Shown: piece by piece, positions 17,827 to 24,297 of the stretch | Position numbering within the stretch: position 1 is the stretch's first letter | How the letters are laid out: every line of letters starts with the position of its first letter | Assembly: GCA_027489875.1 (NCBI GenBank) | Contig: JAIXZE010000321.1 | Location: 1-38,621 of the forward strand | Origin: Verrucomicrobiales bacterium | Lineage (GTDB): Bacteria > Verrucomicrobiota > Verrucomicrobiia > Limisphaerales > UBA9464 | DNA length: 38,621 nucleotides | Direction of reading: 5' to 3' | Position numbers and translations under genes: made by a program | Notes under the pieces: model-generated | Database searches by the model: none | Seen by the model: only the letters and a program-made list of their open reading frames with translations | Told to the model about the DNA's origin: nothing

Positions 17827-18213
17827 TTACTTGCCTGCCTCGGTCTTCTCGCCGGCACCGGTCCAGCCGGAGATGCCAGCGGACATGTGCTTCACGTTCT
17901 TGTAGCCGAGCTTTTCAGCGGCTTCGGCGGCGGCCTTGTAGGCGCTGCAGCGGGGGCCGCCGCAGTAGGCGACGATGAGGGTGCTCTTGTCTTCGGGGAG
18001 GGCCTTGGCGAATTCCTTCTCCACGGCGTCGAAGTTCAAGGCGCCCGGGACGTGTCCCTTCTTCCAGGACTGGGTGCCGTTGACGTCGACGAGGACAGCC
18101 TTCTTGGAAGCAACGAGGGCCTTCACTTCCTTGACGCTGATGTCGGGGAATTCACCGGCGTAGGCGGCAACCGCGACGAAGAGGGAGGCAACAACAGCGA
18201 AGAGTTTCTTCAT
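17827..18213 (-). CDS. Periplasmic single-domain rhodanese
   Basis: This 128-residue protein has a signal peptide (KKLFAVVASLFVAVAAYAGEF) followed by one rhodanese fold: VDVNGTQSWKKGHVPGALN, then the active-site loop with Cys84 in VAYCGGPRCSAYKAA, and YKNVKHMSAGISGW. Rhodanese-type proteins move sulfane sulfur or bind thiol partners. A second Cys (89) sits at the end of the loop, allowing a disulfide or persulfide exchange. Export suggests a role in periplasmic sulfur or redox chemistry; the substrate is unknown. ATG 18213 is the start; the frame remains open to 18507 only through the repeat. Confidence 0.88.
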   Translation of the reverse strand: MKKLFAVVASLFVAVAAYAGEFPDISVKEVKALVASKKAVLVDVNGTQSWKKGHVPGALNFDAVEKEFAKALPEDKSTLIVAYCGGPRCSAYKAAAEAAEKLGYKNVKHMSAGISGWTGAGEKTEAGK

Positions 18214-18278
18214 GGTGGCGCTCAAATTCGGCCGTTCTCCGTCATTGGCAAGGGTTATTTCCGGAGGACGGGGGCGGG

Positions 18279-18383
18279 GGGGCGCATCTTGGCACTGCCC
18301 CCTTTTGGAAAGGATTCGGGGCGGCGATGTCCTCATCGCATTGGGAATGGCTTTAGAACGGCGACGAGGACGTCGCCACCCCG
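18279..18383. repeat. Family B palindromic repeat with conserved flank
   Basis: The core (18318-18383) is GGGGCGGCGATGTCCTCATC, a spacer with TTGGGAATGGCTTTAGAACG, then GCGACGAGGACGTCGCCACC. The left flank GGCGCATCTTGGCACTGCCC is also conserved. The whole unit matches, in reverse complement and with only a handful of differences, 24055-24158. Confidence 0.8.
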
Positions 18384-18524
18384 TTCCATGTGGGGGGAGT
18401 TGCCAGAAGCCAGACGATTGAAGGCCGGGTGCCCTCACCCGGCGGGGTAGTTGGGATGCACCGCCGATTTCTGGGAACCAGAAAATGGAAACGGGATCCT
18501 GAGGCATCGGAGGGGAGATGGCGG

Positions 18525-18553
18525 TTGAAACGGAATGTCACGGAACGTAACGT
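18525..18553 (+). promoter_or_regulatory. Candidate sigma70-type promoter for the liv operon
   Basis: TTGAAA (18525-18530), a 17-bp spacer and TAACGT (18548-18553) lie 74 bp upstream of the livK ATG. The -35 box matches 5 of 6, the -10 box only 3 of 6. The spacing is ideal, but the assignment is by eye only. Confidence 0.35.
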
Positions 18554-18626
18554 GCGCCCGCAGTCCGGCCTGCGTGGGCAGGACAGCACCTCGGCCTTCC
18601 TGAGTTTTGGTTTTTGACGAGTCACC

Positions 18627-19793
18627 ATGAGCCTTCCAACTGCCGTACATCGTCGGGTTTTCCTTGGAGTCGCGGTGGCCGCCCTGCTGGCGGTCGGGTG
18701 CAAGCCGTCGGGCGGCGGCGCAGGAACGGGTACGGAGATTCCGGTGGGTGAATTTGCGTCCCTGACGGGGAGCGAGGCGGCGTTTGGCCGGTCGTCGCAC
18801 AATGGCACGGTGCTCGCGATCGAGCAGTTGAACGCGGCGGGCGGGGTGCTGGGCAAGCAGTTCAAGCTGATCACCGAGGACAACCAGTCCAAGGACGGTG
18901 AATCGGCGACGGCGGTGAAGAAATTGATCTCCCGCGATCAGGTGGTGGCGGTTCTCGGCGAGGTGGCGTCGGGCCGGTCGTTGGAGGCCGCGCCGATCTG
19001 CCAGCAGTACAAAGTGCCGCAGATCTCGCCTTCCTCGACCAACCCCAAGGTCACGGAGATGGGGGACTACATCTTCCGGGTGTGCTTCGTGGATCCGTTC
19101 CAGGGAACTGTGATGGCGAAGTTCGCCGCGAATACGCTCAAGGCCAAGAAGGTCGCCGTGTTGACCGACGTGGGCGCGCCCTACTCGGTGGGCTTGGGCA
19201 CGTTCTTCAAGGAACGCTTCGTGGCCGACGGCGGCACGGTCGTCGCCGAGCAGAAATTCACGAAGGATGACAAGGACTTCAAAGCCCAGCTGACCGCGAT
19301 CAAGTCGGCGGCACCGGATGCCATCTTCGTTCCCGCGTACTACGGACAGGTGACGCTGATCGTGATGCAGGCCCGGGAACTCGGGATCACGGTCCCGTTG
19401 TTCGGCGGTGACGGATGGGAAGCCCCGGAACTGTTGCAGGGGCCTGGCGCTGCGGCCGCGTTGGAAGGGTGTTACTTCTCGACCCACTTCTCGCCGGATC
19501 AGGATTCGCCCCGGGCGAAGGAGTTCGTGAAGGCCTACGAGGCGAAGTTCGGGGCGAAGCCGGACGCCATGGCGGCGCTGGGATACGATTCGGCGTTGCT
19601 GCTGTCGGACGCGATCAAGCGGGCGGGTTCAGCGGAGCCGGAAAAGATCCGTCCGGTGTTGGCGGCGACGAAGGACTTTGACGGTGTCACCGGCAAGATG
19701 ACCCTGAATGCCCAGCGCAACGCCGAGAAGTCGGCGGTGATCATCGGGATCAAGGGCGGCAAGTTCGTGTACACCGAAACGGTGAACCCGTGA
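18627..19793 (+). CDS. livK: LivK-type ABC transporter substrate-binding lipoprotein
   Basis: This 388-residue protein has a lipoprotein signal ending LLAVGC (Cys25), then a Gly-rich tether and a type I periplasmic binding fold: IPVGEFASLTGSEAAFG, AIEQLNAAGGVLGKQ, DNQSKDGESATAVKKLI, VPQISPSSTNPKVTEMG and VAVLTDVGAPYSVGLG. These are hallmarks of leucine/isoleucine/valine-binding proteins; the family also includes urea, amide and aromatic-acid binders, so the substrate is uncertain. It is the first gene of a complete five-gene liv-type operon. Its stop overlaps the permease start (TGATG). Confidence 0.9.
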   Translation: MSLPTAVHRRVFLGVAVAALLAVGCKPSGGGAGTGTEIPVGEFASLTGSEAAFGRSSHNGTVLAIEQLNAAGGVLGKQFKLITEDNQSKDGESATAVKKLISRDQVVAVLGEVASGRSLEAAPICQQYKVPQISPSSTNPKVTEMGDYIFRVCFVDPFQGTVMAKFAANTLKAKKVAVLTDVGAPYSVGLGTFFKERFVADGGTVVAEQKFTKDDKDFKAQLTAIKSAAPDAIFVPAYYGQVTLIVMQARELGITVPLFGGDGWEAPELLQGPGAAAALEGCYFSTHFSPDQDSPRAKEFVKAYEAKFGAKPDAMAALGYDSALLLSDAIKRAGSAEPEKIRPVLAATKDFDGVTGKMTLNAQRNAEKSAVIIGIKGGKFVYTETVNP

Positions 19794-20683
19794 TGTCCGA
19801 GTTCATCCAGCAGATCATCAACGGGCTCTCCGTCGGCGCGATGTACGCGCTGATCGCGATCGGCTACACGCTGGTGTACGGCGTCCTGCGCTTCATCAAT
19901 TTCGCGCACTCGGACGTGTTCATGGTGGGATCGTTTGTGGGGTTTTACTCGGGCAAGGTGCTCGGAGGTACCTCATGGGCGGGTGGCCTTGGGGTGATGG
20001 CGGCTTCGATGGTCGGATGCGCGCTGCTGGGGATCCTGATTGAACGACTGGCGTACAAGCCGCTGCGTTCGCGATCGAAGCTGACGGTGCTGATCACGGC
20101 GATCGGCGTGTCGATGCTTTTGCAGAACGTCGGGCAACTGGTGTTCGGAACCAATCCGCAGCCGTTTCCTGACACGCTCCCGGCGACCACGTTCCAGGTC
20201 GGTGGGGTGGTGGTATCGAGCAAGGATCTGGTGGTGCTGGGGTTCACGCTCTGCCTGTTGGGGGCGCTGGAATACATCGTGCTGAAGACCAAGGTGGGCA
20301 CGGCCATGCGCGCGGTGGCGTTCAATCCGCAGGCCGCGTCGCTGATGGGGATCAACATCGATTGGATCATCAGCTTCACGTTCGGTCTGGGTTCTGCCCT
20401 CGCCGCGGCCGGTGGATTCCTCTGGGCGTACAAGTTTCCGAGGATCGAACCCTTCATGGGGGTCGCACCCGGACTGACGGCGTTCGTTGCGGCCGTGCTG
20501 GGTGGCATCGGCAACATCACCGGAGCGGCCTTGGGTGGGCTGTTGCTGGGGGTGATTGAGACGCTCGTGAAGGGGTCGCGCTGGTCCACGTGGACGGAGG
20601 CGATCGCCTTCGTGCTGTTGATCCTGATCCTGCTGTTCAAGCCGGCGGGTCTTCTGGGGCGTGTGCAGGCGGAGAAAGTGTGA
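19793..20683 (+). CDS. livH: LivH-type ABC transporter permease
   Basis: This 296-residue inner-membrane protein has multiple hydrophobic spans. Signatures include QQIINGLSVGAMYALIAIGYTLVYGVLRFINFAH (split here as family-typical start NGLSVGAMYALIA and GVLRFINFAHSDVFMVG), MRAVAFNPQAASLMGIN (the coupling-helix region) and PGLTAFVAAVLGGIGNITGA. It is one of the two pore subunits. ATG 19793 shares its A with the livK stop; GTG 19790 is an in-frame alternative. Its stop overlaps livM in the same TGATG fashion. Confidence 0.93.
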   Translation: MSEFIQQIINGLSVGAMYALIAIGYTLVYGVLRFINFAHSDVFMVGSFVGFYSGKVLGGTSWAGGLGVMAASMVGCALLGILIERLAYKPLRSRSKLTVLITAIGVSMLLQNVGQLVFGTNPQPFPDTLPATTFQVGGVVVSSKDLVVLGFTLCLLGALEYIVLKTKVGTAMRAVAFNPQAASLMGINIDWIISFTFGLGSALAAAGGFLWAYKFPRIEPFMGVAPGLTAFVAAVLGGIGNITGAALGGLLLGVIETLVKGSRWSTWTEAIAFVLLILILLFKPAGLLGRVQAEKV

Positions 20684-21663
20684 TGAAGCATCCCGGCGCA
20701 CGACGATGGTTCCTGGTGGCGGCGGTCCTCAGCCTCGGGTTGGGCTGGGCGCAGGACCGACTCGATCCGTACTTCGTCGACATCCTGACGCGGATCGGGA
20801 TCAACGTGATCCTTGCGGTGAGCCTGAACCTGATCAACGGCCACACGGGCCAGTTCAGCCTGGGCCATGCGGGATTCATGGGGGTGGGTGCCTACACGGC
20901 GGCGGCGCTGACGTTGTTCGCCGGTCCCAAGCTGCTGCCCGCGGGAGCGGGGTTCTGGGTGGAGCAATTGTGGTTTCTGGTGGCGCTGGGGGCTGCGGGT
21001 CTGGTGGCGGCTCTGGCGGGACTGCTGGTTGGGGCACCGTCGCTGCGATTGAAGGGGGACTACCTCGCGATCGTGACGCTGGGGTTCGGACAGATCATCG
21101 CGGTCATCTTCCGGAACATTGAATCGCTGGGAGGAGCGCTCGGCTTGAACGGCATTCCGGCGCGGACCAACCTGTTCTGGTCGTTCGCTGCGGCGGCGCT
21201 GACCGTCTACGTGGTCACCGCGCTGGTGAACTCCACCTACGGTCGTGGATTCCTGGCCACGCATGACGACGAGGTCGCCGCTGAAGCCATGGGAATGAAC
21301 ACCACCCGGTACAAGATCGTGGCGTTCGTGACGGGCGCGTTCTTCGCGGGGATCGCCGGTGGGCTTTCCGGGCACTTCACGCTGACGATCAACCCCAAGG
21401 GTTTCGACTTCAACAAGAGCATCGAGATCGTGGTCATGGTGATCGTGGGCGGCATGGGCCGGACGGTGGGCGTGATCATCGCGGCGGTATTGCTGACCCT
21501 GTTGCCGGAGGGTTTGCGGATGCTTTCGAGTGCCTCGCCGAGCCTGAAATGGATCGGGGAAACCCGGCCGTTGCTGTACGCGATCCTGCTGATCGCGCTG
21601 ATGATGCTCCGGCCGCAGGGGTTGTTCACCTGGAAGCGCAAGAAGGGGGCGGTGACCGCATGA
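20683..21663 (+). CDS. livM: LivM-type ABC transporter permease
   Basis: This 326-residue protein is the second membrane subunit. After a hydrophobic segment (WFLVAAVLSLGLGW) come NVILAVSLNLINGHTGQFSL, GHAGFMGVGAYTAA, LRLKGDYLAIVTLGFGQI, the coupling-helix motif DDEVAAEAMGMNTTRYK and VVMVIVGGMGRTVG. The start ATG 20683 overlaps the livH stop by 1 nt and its own stop overlaps livG (ATGA), so pore and ATPase subunits are translationally coupled. Confidence 0.93.
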   Translation: MKHPGARRWFLVAAVLSLGLGWAQDRLDPYFVDILTRIGINVILAVSLNLINGHTGQFSLGHAGFMGVGAYTAAALTLFAGPKLLPAGAGFWVEQLWFLVALGAAGLVAALAGLLVGAPSLRLKGDYLAIVTLGFGQIIAVIFRNIESLGGALGLNGIPARTNLFWSFAAAALTVYVVTALVNSTYGRGFLATHDDEVAAEAMGMNTTRYKIVAFVTGAFFAGIAGGLSGHFTLTINPKGFDFNKSIEIVVMVIVGGMGRTVGVIIAAVLLTLLPEGLRMLSSASPSLKWIGETRPLLYAILLIALMMLRPQGLFTWKRKKGAVTA

Positions 21664-22439
21664 GCCCGATCCTCGAGTTCGACAAGGTGACGATCCGCTT
21701 CGGCGGCCTGACGGCCGTCTCGGCTGTTTCGCTGGCGGTGGGTCCCACCGAGTTGGCGGGGTTGATCGGCCCCAACGGAGCCGGGAAGACCACCGTGTTC
21801 AACCTGACCACCGGCGTCTATCAGCCGACCGAAGGCAGGATCTCGTTCGCGGGCGAACCGTCGGCGGGATTGAGGCCCTATGAACTCACGCGCGGTGGGA
21901 TCGCCCGAACGTTCCAGAACATCCGGTTGTTCAAGTCGCTGAGCGTCGTCGACAACGTGCGTGCGGCGATGCAGGTGCACCGGACGCAAGGCATCTGGAA
22001 TTCGCTTTGGCGAGGCGGGGCTTTCCTGCGGGATGAGCAGGTGGTGGAGAAGCAGGCGCTGGAGTTGCTCTCGATCTTCCGGTTGGACGTGGTTCGCGAC
22101 GAGATGGCGACGTCGTTGTCCTATGGCGACCAGCGACGGTTGGAGATTGTCCGGGCGCTGGCGACCAAACCGAAGCTCCTCTTGCTGGATGAGCCGGCGG
22201 CGGGCATGAACCCGACGGAGAAGCTGGAACTCGCGCGGTTGATCCGTGAGATCCGCGACCGGTTCCAGATTGCCGTCCTGCTGGTGGAACACGACATGCA
22301 GTTGGTGATGGATCTTTGTGAGCGCATCCATGTGCTCGATCACGGCACGAAGATTGCCGAGGGCACACCCGTCGAGGTGCGTCGCAATCCGAAGGTCATC
22401 GAGGCCTACCTGGGCGAGGAACACGCCTTACCGGAGTGA
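21660..22439 (+). CDS. livG: LivG-type ABC transporter ATPase
   Basis: This 259-residue ATPase has Walker A GPNGAGKTT near residue 38, a Q-loop in RTFQNIRLF, the ABC signature LSYGDQRRLEI, Walker B LLLLDEPAAGMNP and the switch His in VEHDMQLVM. The signature has Tyr in place of the usual second Gly, which is common in LivG. It starts inside the livM stop (ATGA) and ends 5 bp before the livF ATG. Confidence 0.94.
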   Translation: MSPILEFDKVTIRFGGLTAVSAVSLAVGPTELAGLIGPNGAGKTTVFNLTTGVYQPTEGRISFAGEPSAGLRPYELTRGGIARTFQNIRLFKSLSVVDNVRAAMQVHRTQGIWNSLWRGGAFLRDEQVVEKQALELLSIFRLDVVRDEMATSLSYGDQRRLEIVRALATKPKLLLLDEPAAGMNPTEKLELARLIREIRDRFQIAVLLVEHDMQLVMDLCERIHVLDHGTKIAEGTPVEVRRNPKVIEAYLGEEHALPE

Positions 22440-22444
22440 ACGCC

Positions 22445-23152
22445 ATGCTCGAAGTCGTCGATCTGAAGGTGGGCTACGGGGCGATTGAGGCGCTCCATGG
22501 GATTTCCTTTTCGGTGAAGCAGGGCGAGATCGTCACCCTGATCGGCGCGAACGGTGCCGGGAAGAGCACCACCTTGCGCGCGGTGTCCGGACTGATCCGG
22601 GCGCGGTCAGGACAGGTGATGTTCCATGGACGTCCGATCACCTCGATGCCGGCGCATGAGATCGTGAAGCTCGGGATGGCGCACGTGCCCGAGGGTCGGA
22701 TGGTCTTCGCGAACCTGACGGTGATGGAGAACCTCCAGATGGGGGCGTATCTCCAGAAGGACAAGGCGGTGATCGCCCGGGAACTGGAGTATGTCTTCTC
22801 GGTGTTTCCGCGGCTCAAGGAGCGCGAAAAGCAGATCTCCGGAACGTTGTCCGGAGGCGAGCAGCAGATGCTGGCGATCGGACGGGCGCTGATGAGCAAG
22901 CCGCGCTTCCTGATGCTGGATGAGCCCTCGCTGGGGATCGCGCCCCTGCTGGTGAAGTCCATCTTCGAGCAGATCGTGAAGATCAACCGCGACCACGGGC
23001 TCACGATCCTGTTGGTGGAACAGAACGCGAATCTGGCCTTGCGCGTGAGCGCCCGCGGCTACGTCCTGGAGACCGGGAAGATCACCCTCTCGGACAACTC
23101 GGCGGCACTTCTGGCGAACCCGAAGGTGAGAAGCGCGTATCTCGGCGGGTGA
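22445..23152 (+). CDS. livF: LivF-type ABC transporter ATPase
   Basis: This 235-residue protein is the second ATPase, with Walker A GANGAGKST, VPEGRMVFANLTVMENL (LivF-typical), signature LSGGEQQMLAIGRAL, Walker B FLMLDEPSLGIAP and VEQNANLALRVSARGYVLETG. ATG 22445 has GGAG 7 nt upstream; GTG 22436 overlapping the livG stop would add three residues. It is the last gene of the operon. No hairpin terminator is visible downstream; instead there are short tandem TGGGAC words (23153-23190). Confidence 0.94.
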   Translation: MLEVVDLKVGYGAIEALHGISFSVKQGEIVTLIGANGAGKSTTLRAVSGLIRARSGQVMFHGRPITSMPAHEIVKLGMAHVPEGRMVFANLTVMENLQMGAYLQKDKAVIARELEYVFSVFPRLKEREKQISGTLSGGEQQMLAIGRALMSKPRFLMLDEPSLGIAPLLVKSIFEQIVKINRDHGLTILLVEQNANLALRVSARGYVLETGKITLSDNSAALLANPKVRSAYLGG

Positions 23153-23190
23153 TGGGACGGATGGGACTTAGGGGACACATGGGACGTATG
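23153..23190. repeat. Short imperfect tandem TGGGAC repeat
   Basis: Three TGGGAC words plus a GGGGACAC variant, spaced 6-14 bp, occur in the 81-bp gap between the convergent livF and VC0807-like genes. It is a simple-sequence tract with no evident function. Confidence 0.4.
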
Positions 23191-23233
23191 CCGGCCCGCT
23201 CATCTGGTCCCACTCGAGTGCCCGCCCATCCTC

Positions 23234-23962
23234 CTACCCGTTCGTCTTCGGCTGGGGCTTGTTCGCGAAGAGTTCCTCGCCCTTGAGGCCGGTGATCCGT
23301 TCGAGGCCTTTCACCAAGCGCAGGAGGGCGTAGACCATGACGCCCATGGAGGGGACGAAGATCACCGGCCAGCTCATCCAGTTCATGCGGCCGAGCTGCG
23401 TGTTGAATTCGTCGGTGCCGGGGGCGGCGGTGAGCATCCAGCGGGCGAGGACAAAGTTCAGGACCGCCGAACCCAGGAACGAGGCGGCCAGGATCCAGCT
23501 GGAACTGACCATGAGCCGTTCGAACTCCGGGTGCGTCTTGCGTTCGTCGAGAGACCGGTTGATCAGCGCGGTGTCCAGGATCTGTTCGTTGAAGAGCAGG
23601 GTTCGGATCAGGGGTTGTTTCGTGCGGAGCGACACCGGGATCGCAATCGCCAGCAGGGACGGAATGGCGGCTTCCTTCACGGCAAACCAGAAGGGGTCCG
23701 TCTTGAGCAAGCCCAGAACGCCGGTCATGGCGACGGAGACAAGCCCCAGGATCGAGAAGACGTTCCAGACCCGGCGGCGGGCGAAATCCCAGATGCCGTA
23801 ACCGAGGGGGATGGACAGGGCGATGACCAACCCCCACACCGGCCCCAGCATCGAGGCCTTGCTCAGCTTGTCGAGCAGCAGCCCGGGCAGGAAGACGTTG
23901 CAGACCAGATTGACGAGGATGTTCTCCTTCGGGGGCTGGGAGGGACGGGATTCTTGGCTCAT
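23234..23962 (-). CDS. VC0807-like integral membrane protein
   Basis: This 242-residue protein has about six hydrophobic segments: NLVCNVFLPGLLL, MLGPVWGLVIALSIPLGYGI, VFSILGLVSVAMTGVLGLL, IPSLLAIAIPVSL, WILAASFLGSAVLNFVLA and VIFVPSMGVMVYALLRLV. FARRRVWNVFSILG and the overall plan recall the VC0807/intracellular-septation-like family, which has no defined function. ATG 23962 is the start; the open frame upstream is coded by a family B repeat. The last residues are polar (GEELFANKPQPKTNG). It stands alone, convergent with the liv operon. Confidence 0.6.
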   Translation of the reverse strand: MSQESRPSQPPKENILVNLVCNVFLPGLLLDKLSKASMLGPVWGLVIALSIPLGYGIWDFARRRVWNVFSILGLVSVAMTGVLGLLKTDPFWFAVKEAAIPSLLAIAIPVSLRTKQPLIRTLLFNEQILDTALINRSLDERKTHPEFERLMVSSSWILAASFLGSAVLNFVLARWMLTAAPGTDEFNTQLGRMNWMSWPVIFVPSMGVMVYALLRLVKGLERITGLKGEELFANKPQPKTNG

Positions 23963-24012
23963 CGCGCGAATGCCCGAGCGTCGGGTGTTTGTCGACGCCG
24001 GGCAATCGCGAT

Positions 24013-24191
24013 CCTGAAAGAGGAGCGCATCTCGCCACCGCCCCCCCATTGCGACGGGGTGGCGACGTCCTCGTCGCCGATTCAAAGCCATTCCCAATGG
24101 CGATGAGGACATCGCCGCCCCGAATCCTTTCCAAAGGGGGCAGTGTCAAGATGCGCCCCTGAAAGAGGAGCGCATCTCGCCACCGCCCCCC
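24013..24191. repeat. Exact 34-bp direct repeats flanking a family B element
   Basis: The same 34 bases, starting CCTGAAAGAGGAGCGCATCT and ending in CGCCACCGCCCCCC, occur at 24013-24046 and at 24158-24191, with the palindrome at 24055-24122 between them. Two copies only, so this is not a CRISPR. It looks like a local duplication, or an insertion of the palindrome together with its flank. Confidence 0.8.
24055..24158. repeat. Family B palindromic repeat (inverted partner of 18279)
   Basis: The core 24055-24122 has arms CGGGGTGGCGACGTCCTCGT and GGCGATGAGGACATCGCCGC around ATTCAAAGCCATTCCCAA. The right flank (CTTTCCAAAGGGGGCAGTGT then CAAGATGCGCC) matches the left flank of the 18279 copy in reverse complement. 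Confidence 0.8.
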
Positions 24192-24207
24192 GTCCCGGTA
24201 TGGGTTC

Positions 24208-24276
24208 GGGGAGGCGATGTCCTCATCGCCGCGGGGATGAACTCCGGGGGAGCGGGTGACGTGGAGGTCGCCCCCC
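24208..24276. repeat. Family B palindromic repeat (diverged)
   Basis: The left arm GGGGAGGCGATGTCCTCATC is well kept. The right arm (GGTGACGTGGAGGTCGCCCC) is diverged, so the foldback is weaker. It lies 22 bp beyond the stop of the beta-lactamase-family gene. Confidence 0.6.
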
Positions 24277-24297
24277 GCCGCGGGCAGCCGCAGGCCT

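Larger units (their letters stand above)
18214..18626. other. 413-bp divergent gap: family B repeat and liv promoter
   Basis: This gap separates the rhodanese gene (minus) from livK (plus). It holds a near-complete family B element (18279-18383) and, nearer to livK, a candidate promoter. 18391-18520 shows no recognisable element. Confidence 0.6.
23963..24297. other. 335-bp intergenic repeat cluster
   Basis: This gap lies between two minus-strand genes and is almost wholly repeat: two family B elements (24055-24158 and 24208-24276) and an exact 34-bp direct repeat (24013-24046 and 24158-24191). No gene is seen; both-strand open frames are repeat translations rich in Arg and Pro. Confidence 0.75.

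Noticed and set aside
23963..24112. N-terminal extension of the VC0807-like protein
   Set aside because: The extra residues (RRRGRRHP-type) are a translation of the family B palindrome; ATG 23962 starts the real protein.
24013..24191. 34-bp repeat as CRISPR or att site pair
   Set aside because: Only two copies, the DNA between is itself a dispersed palindrome, and no integrase or recombinase gene is near.
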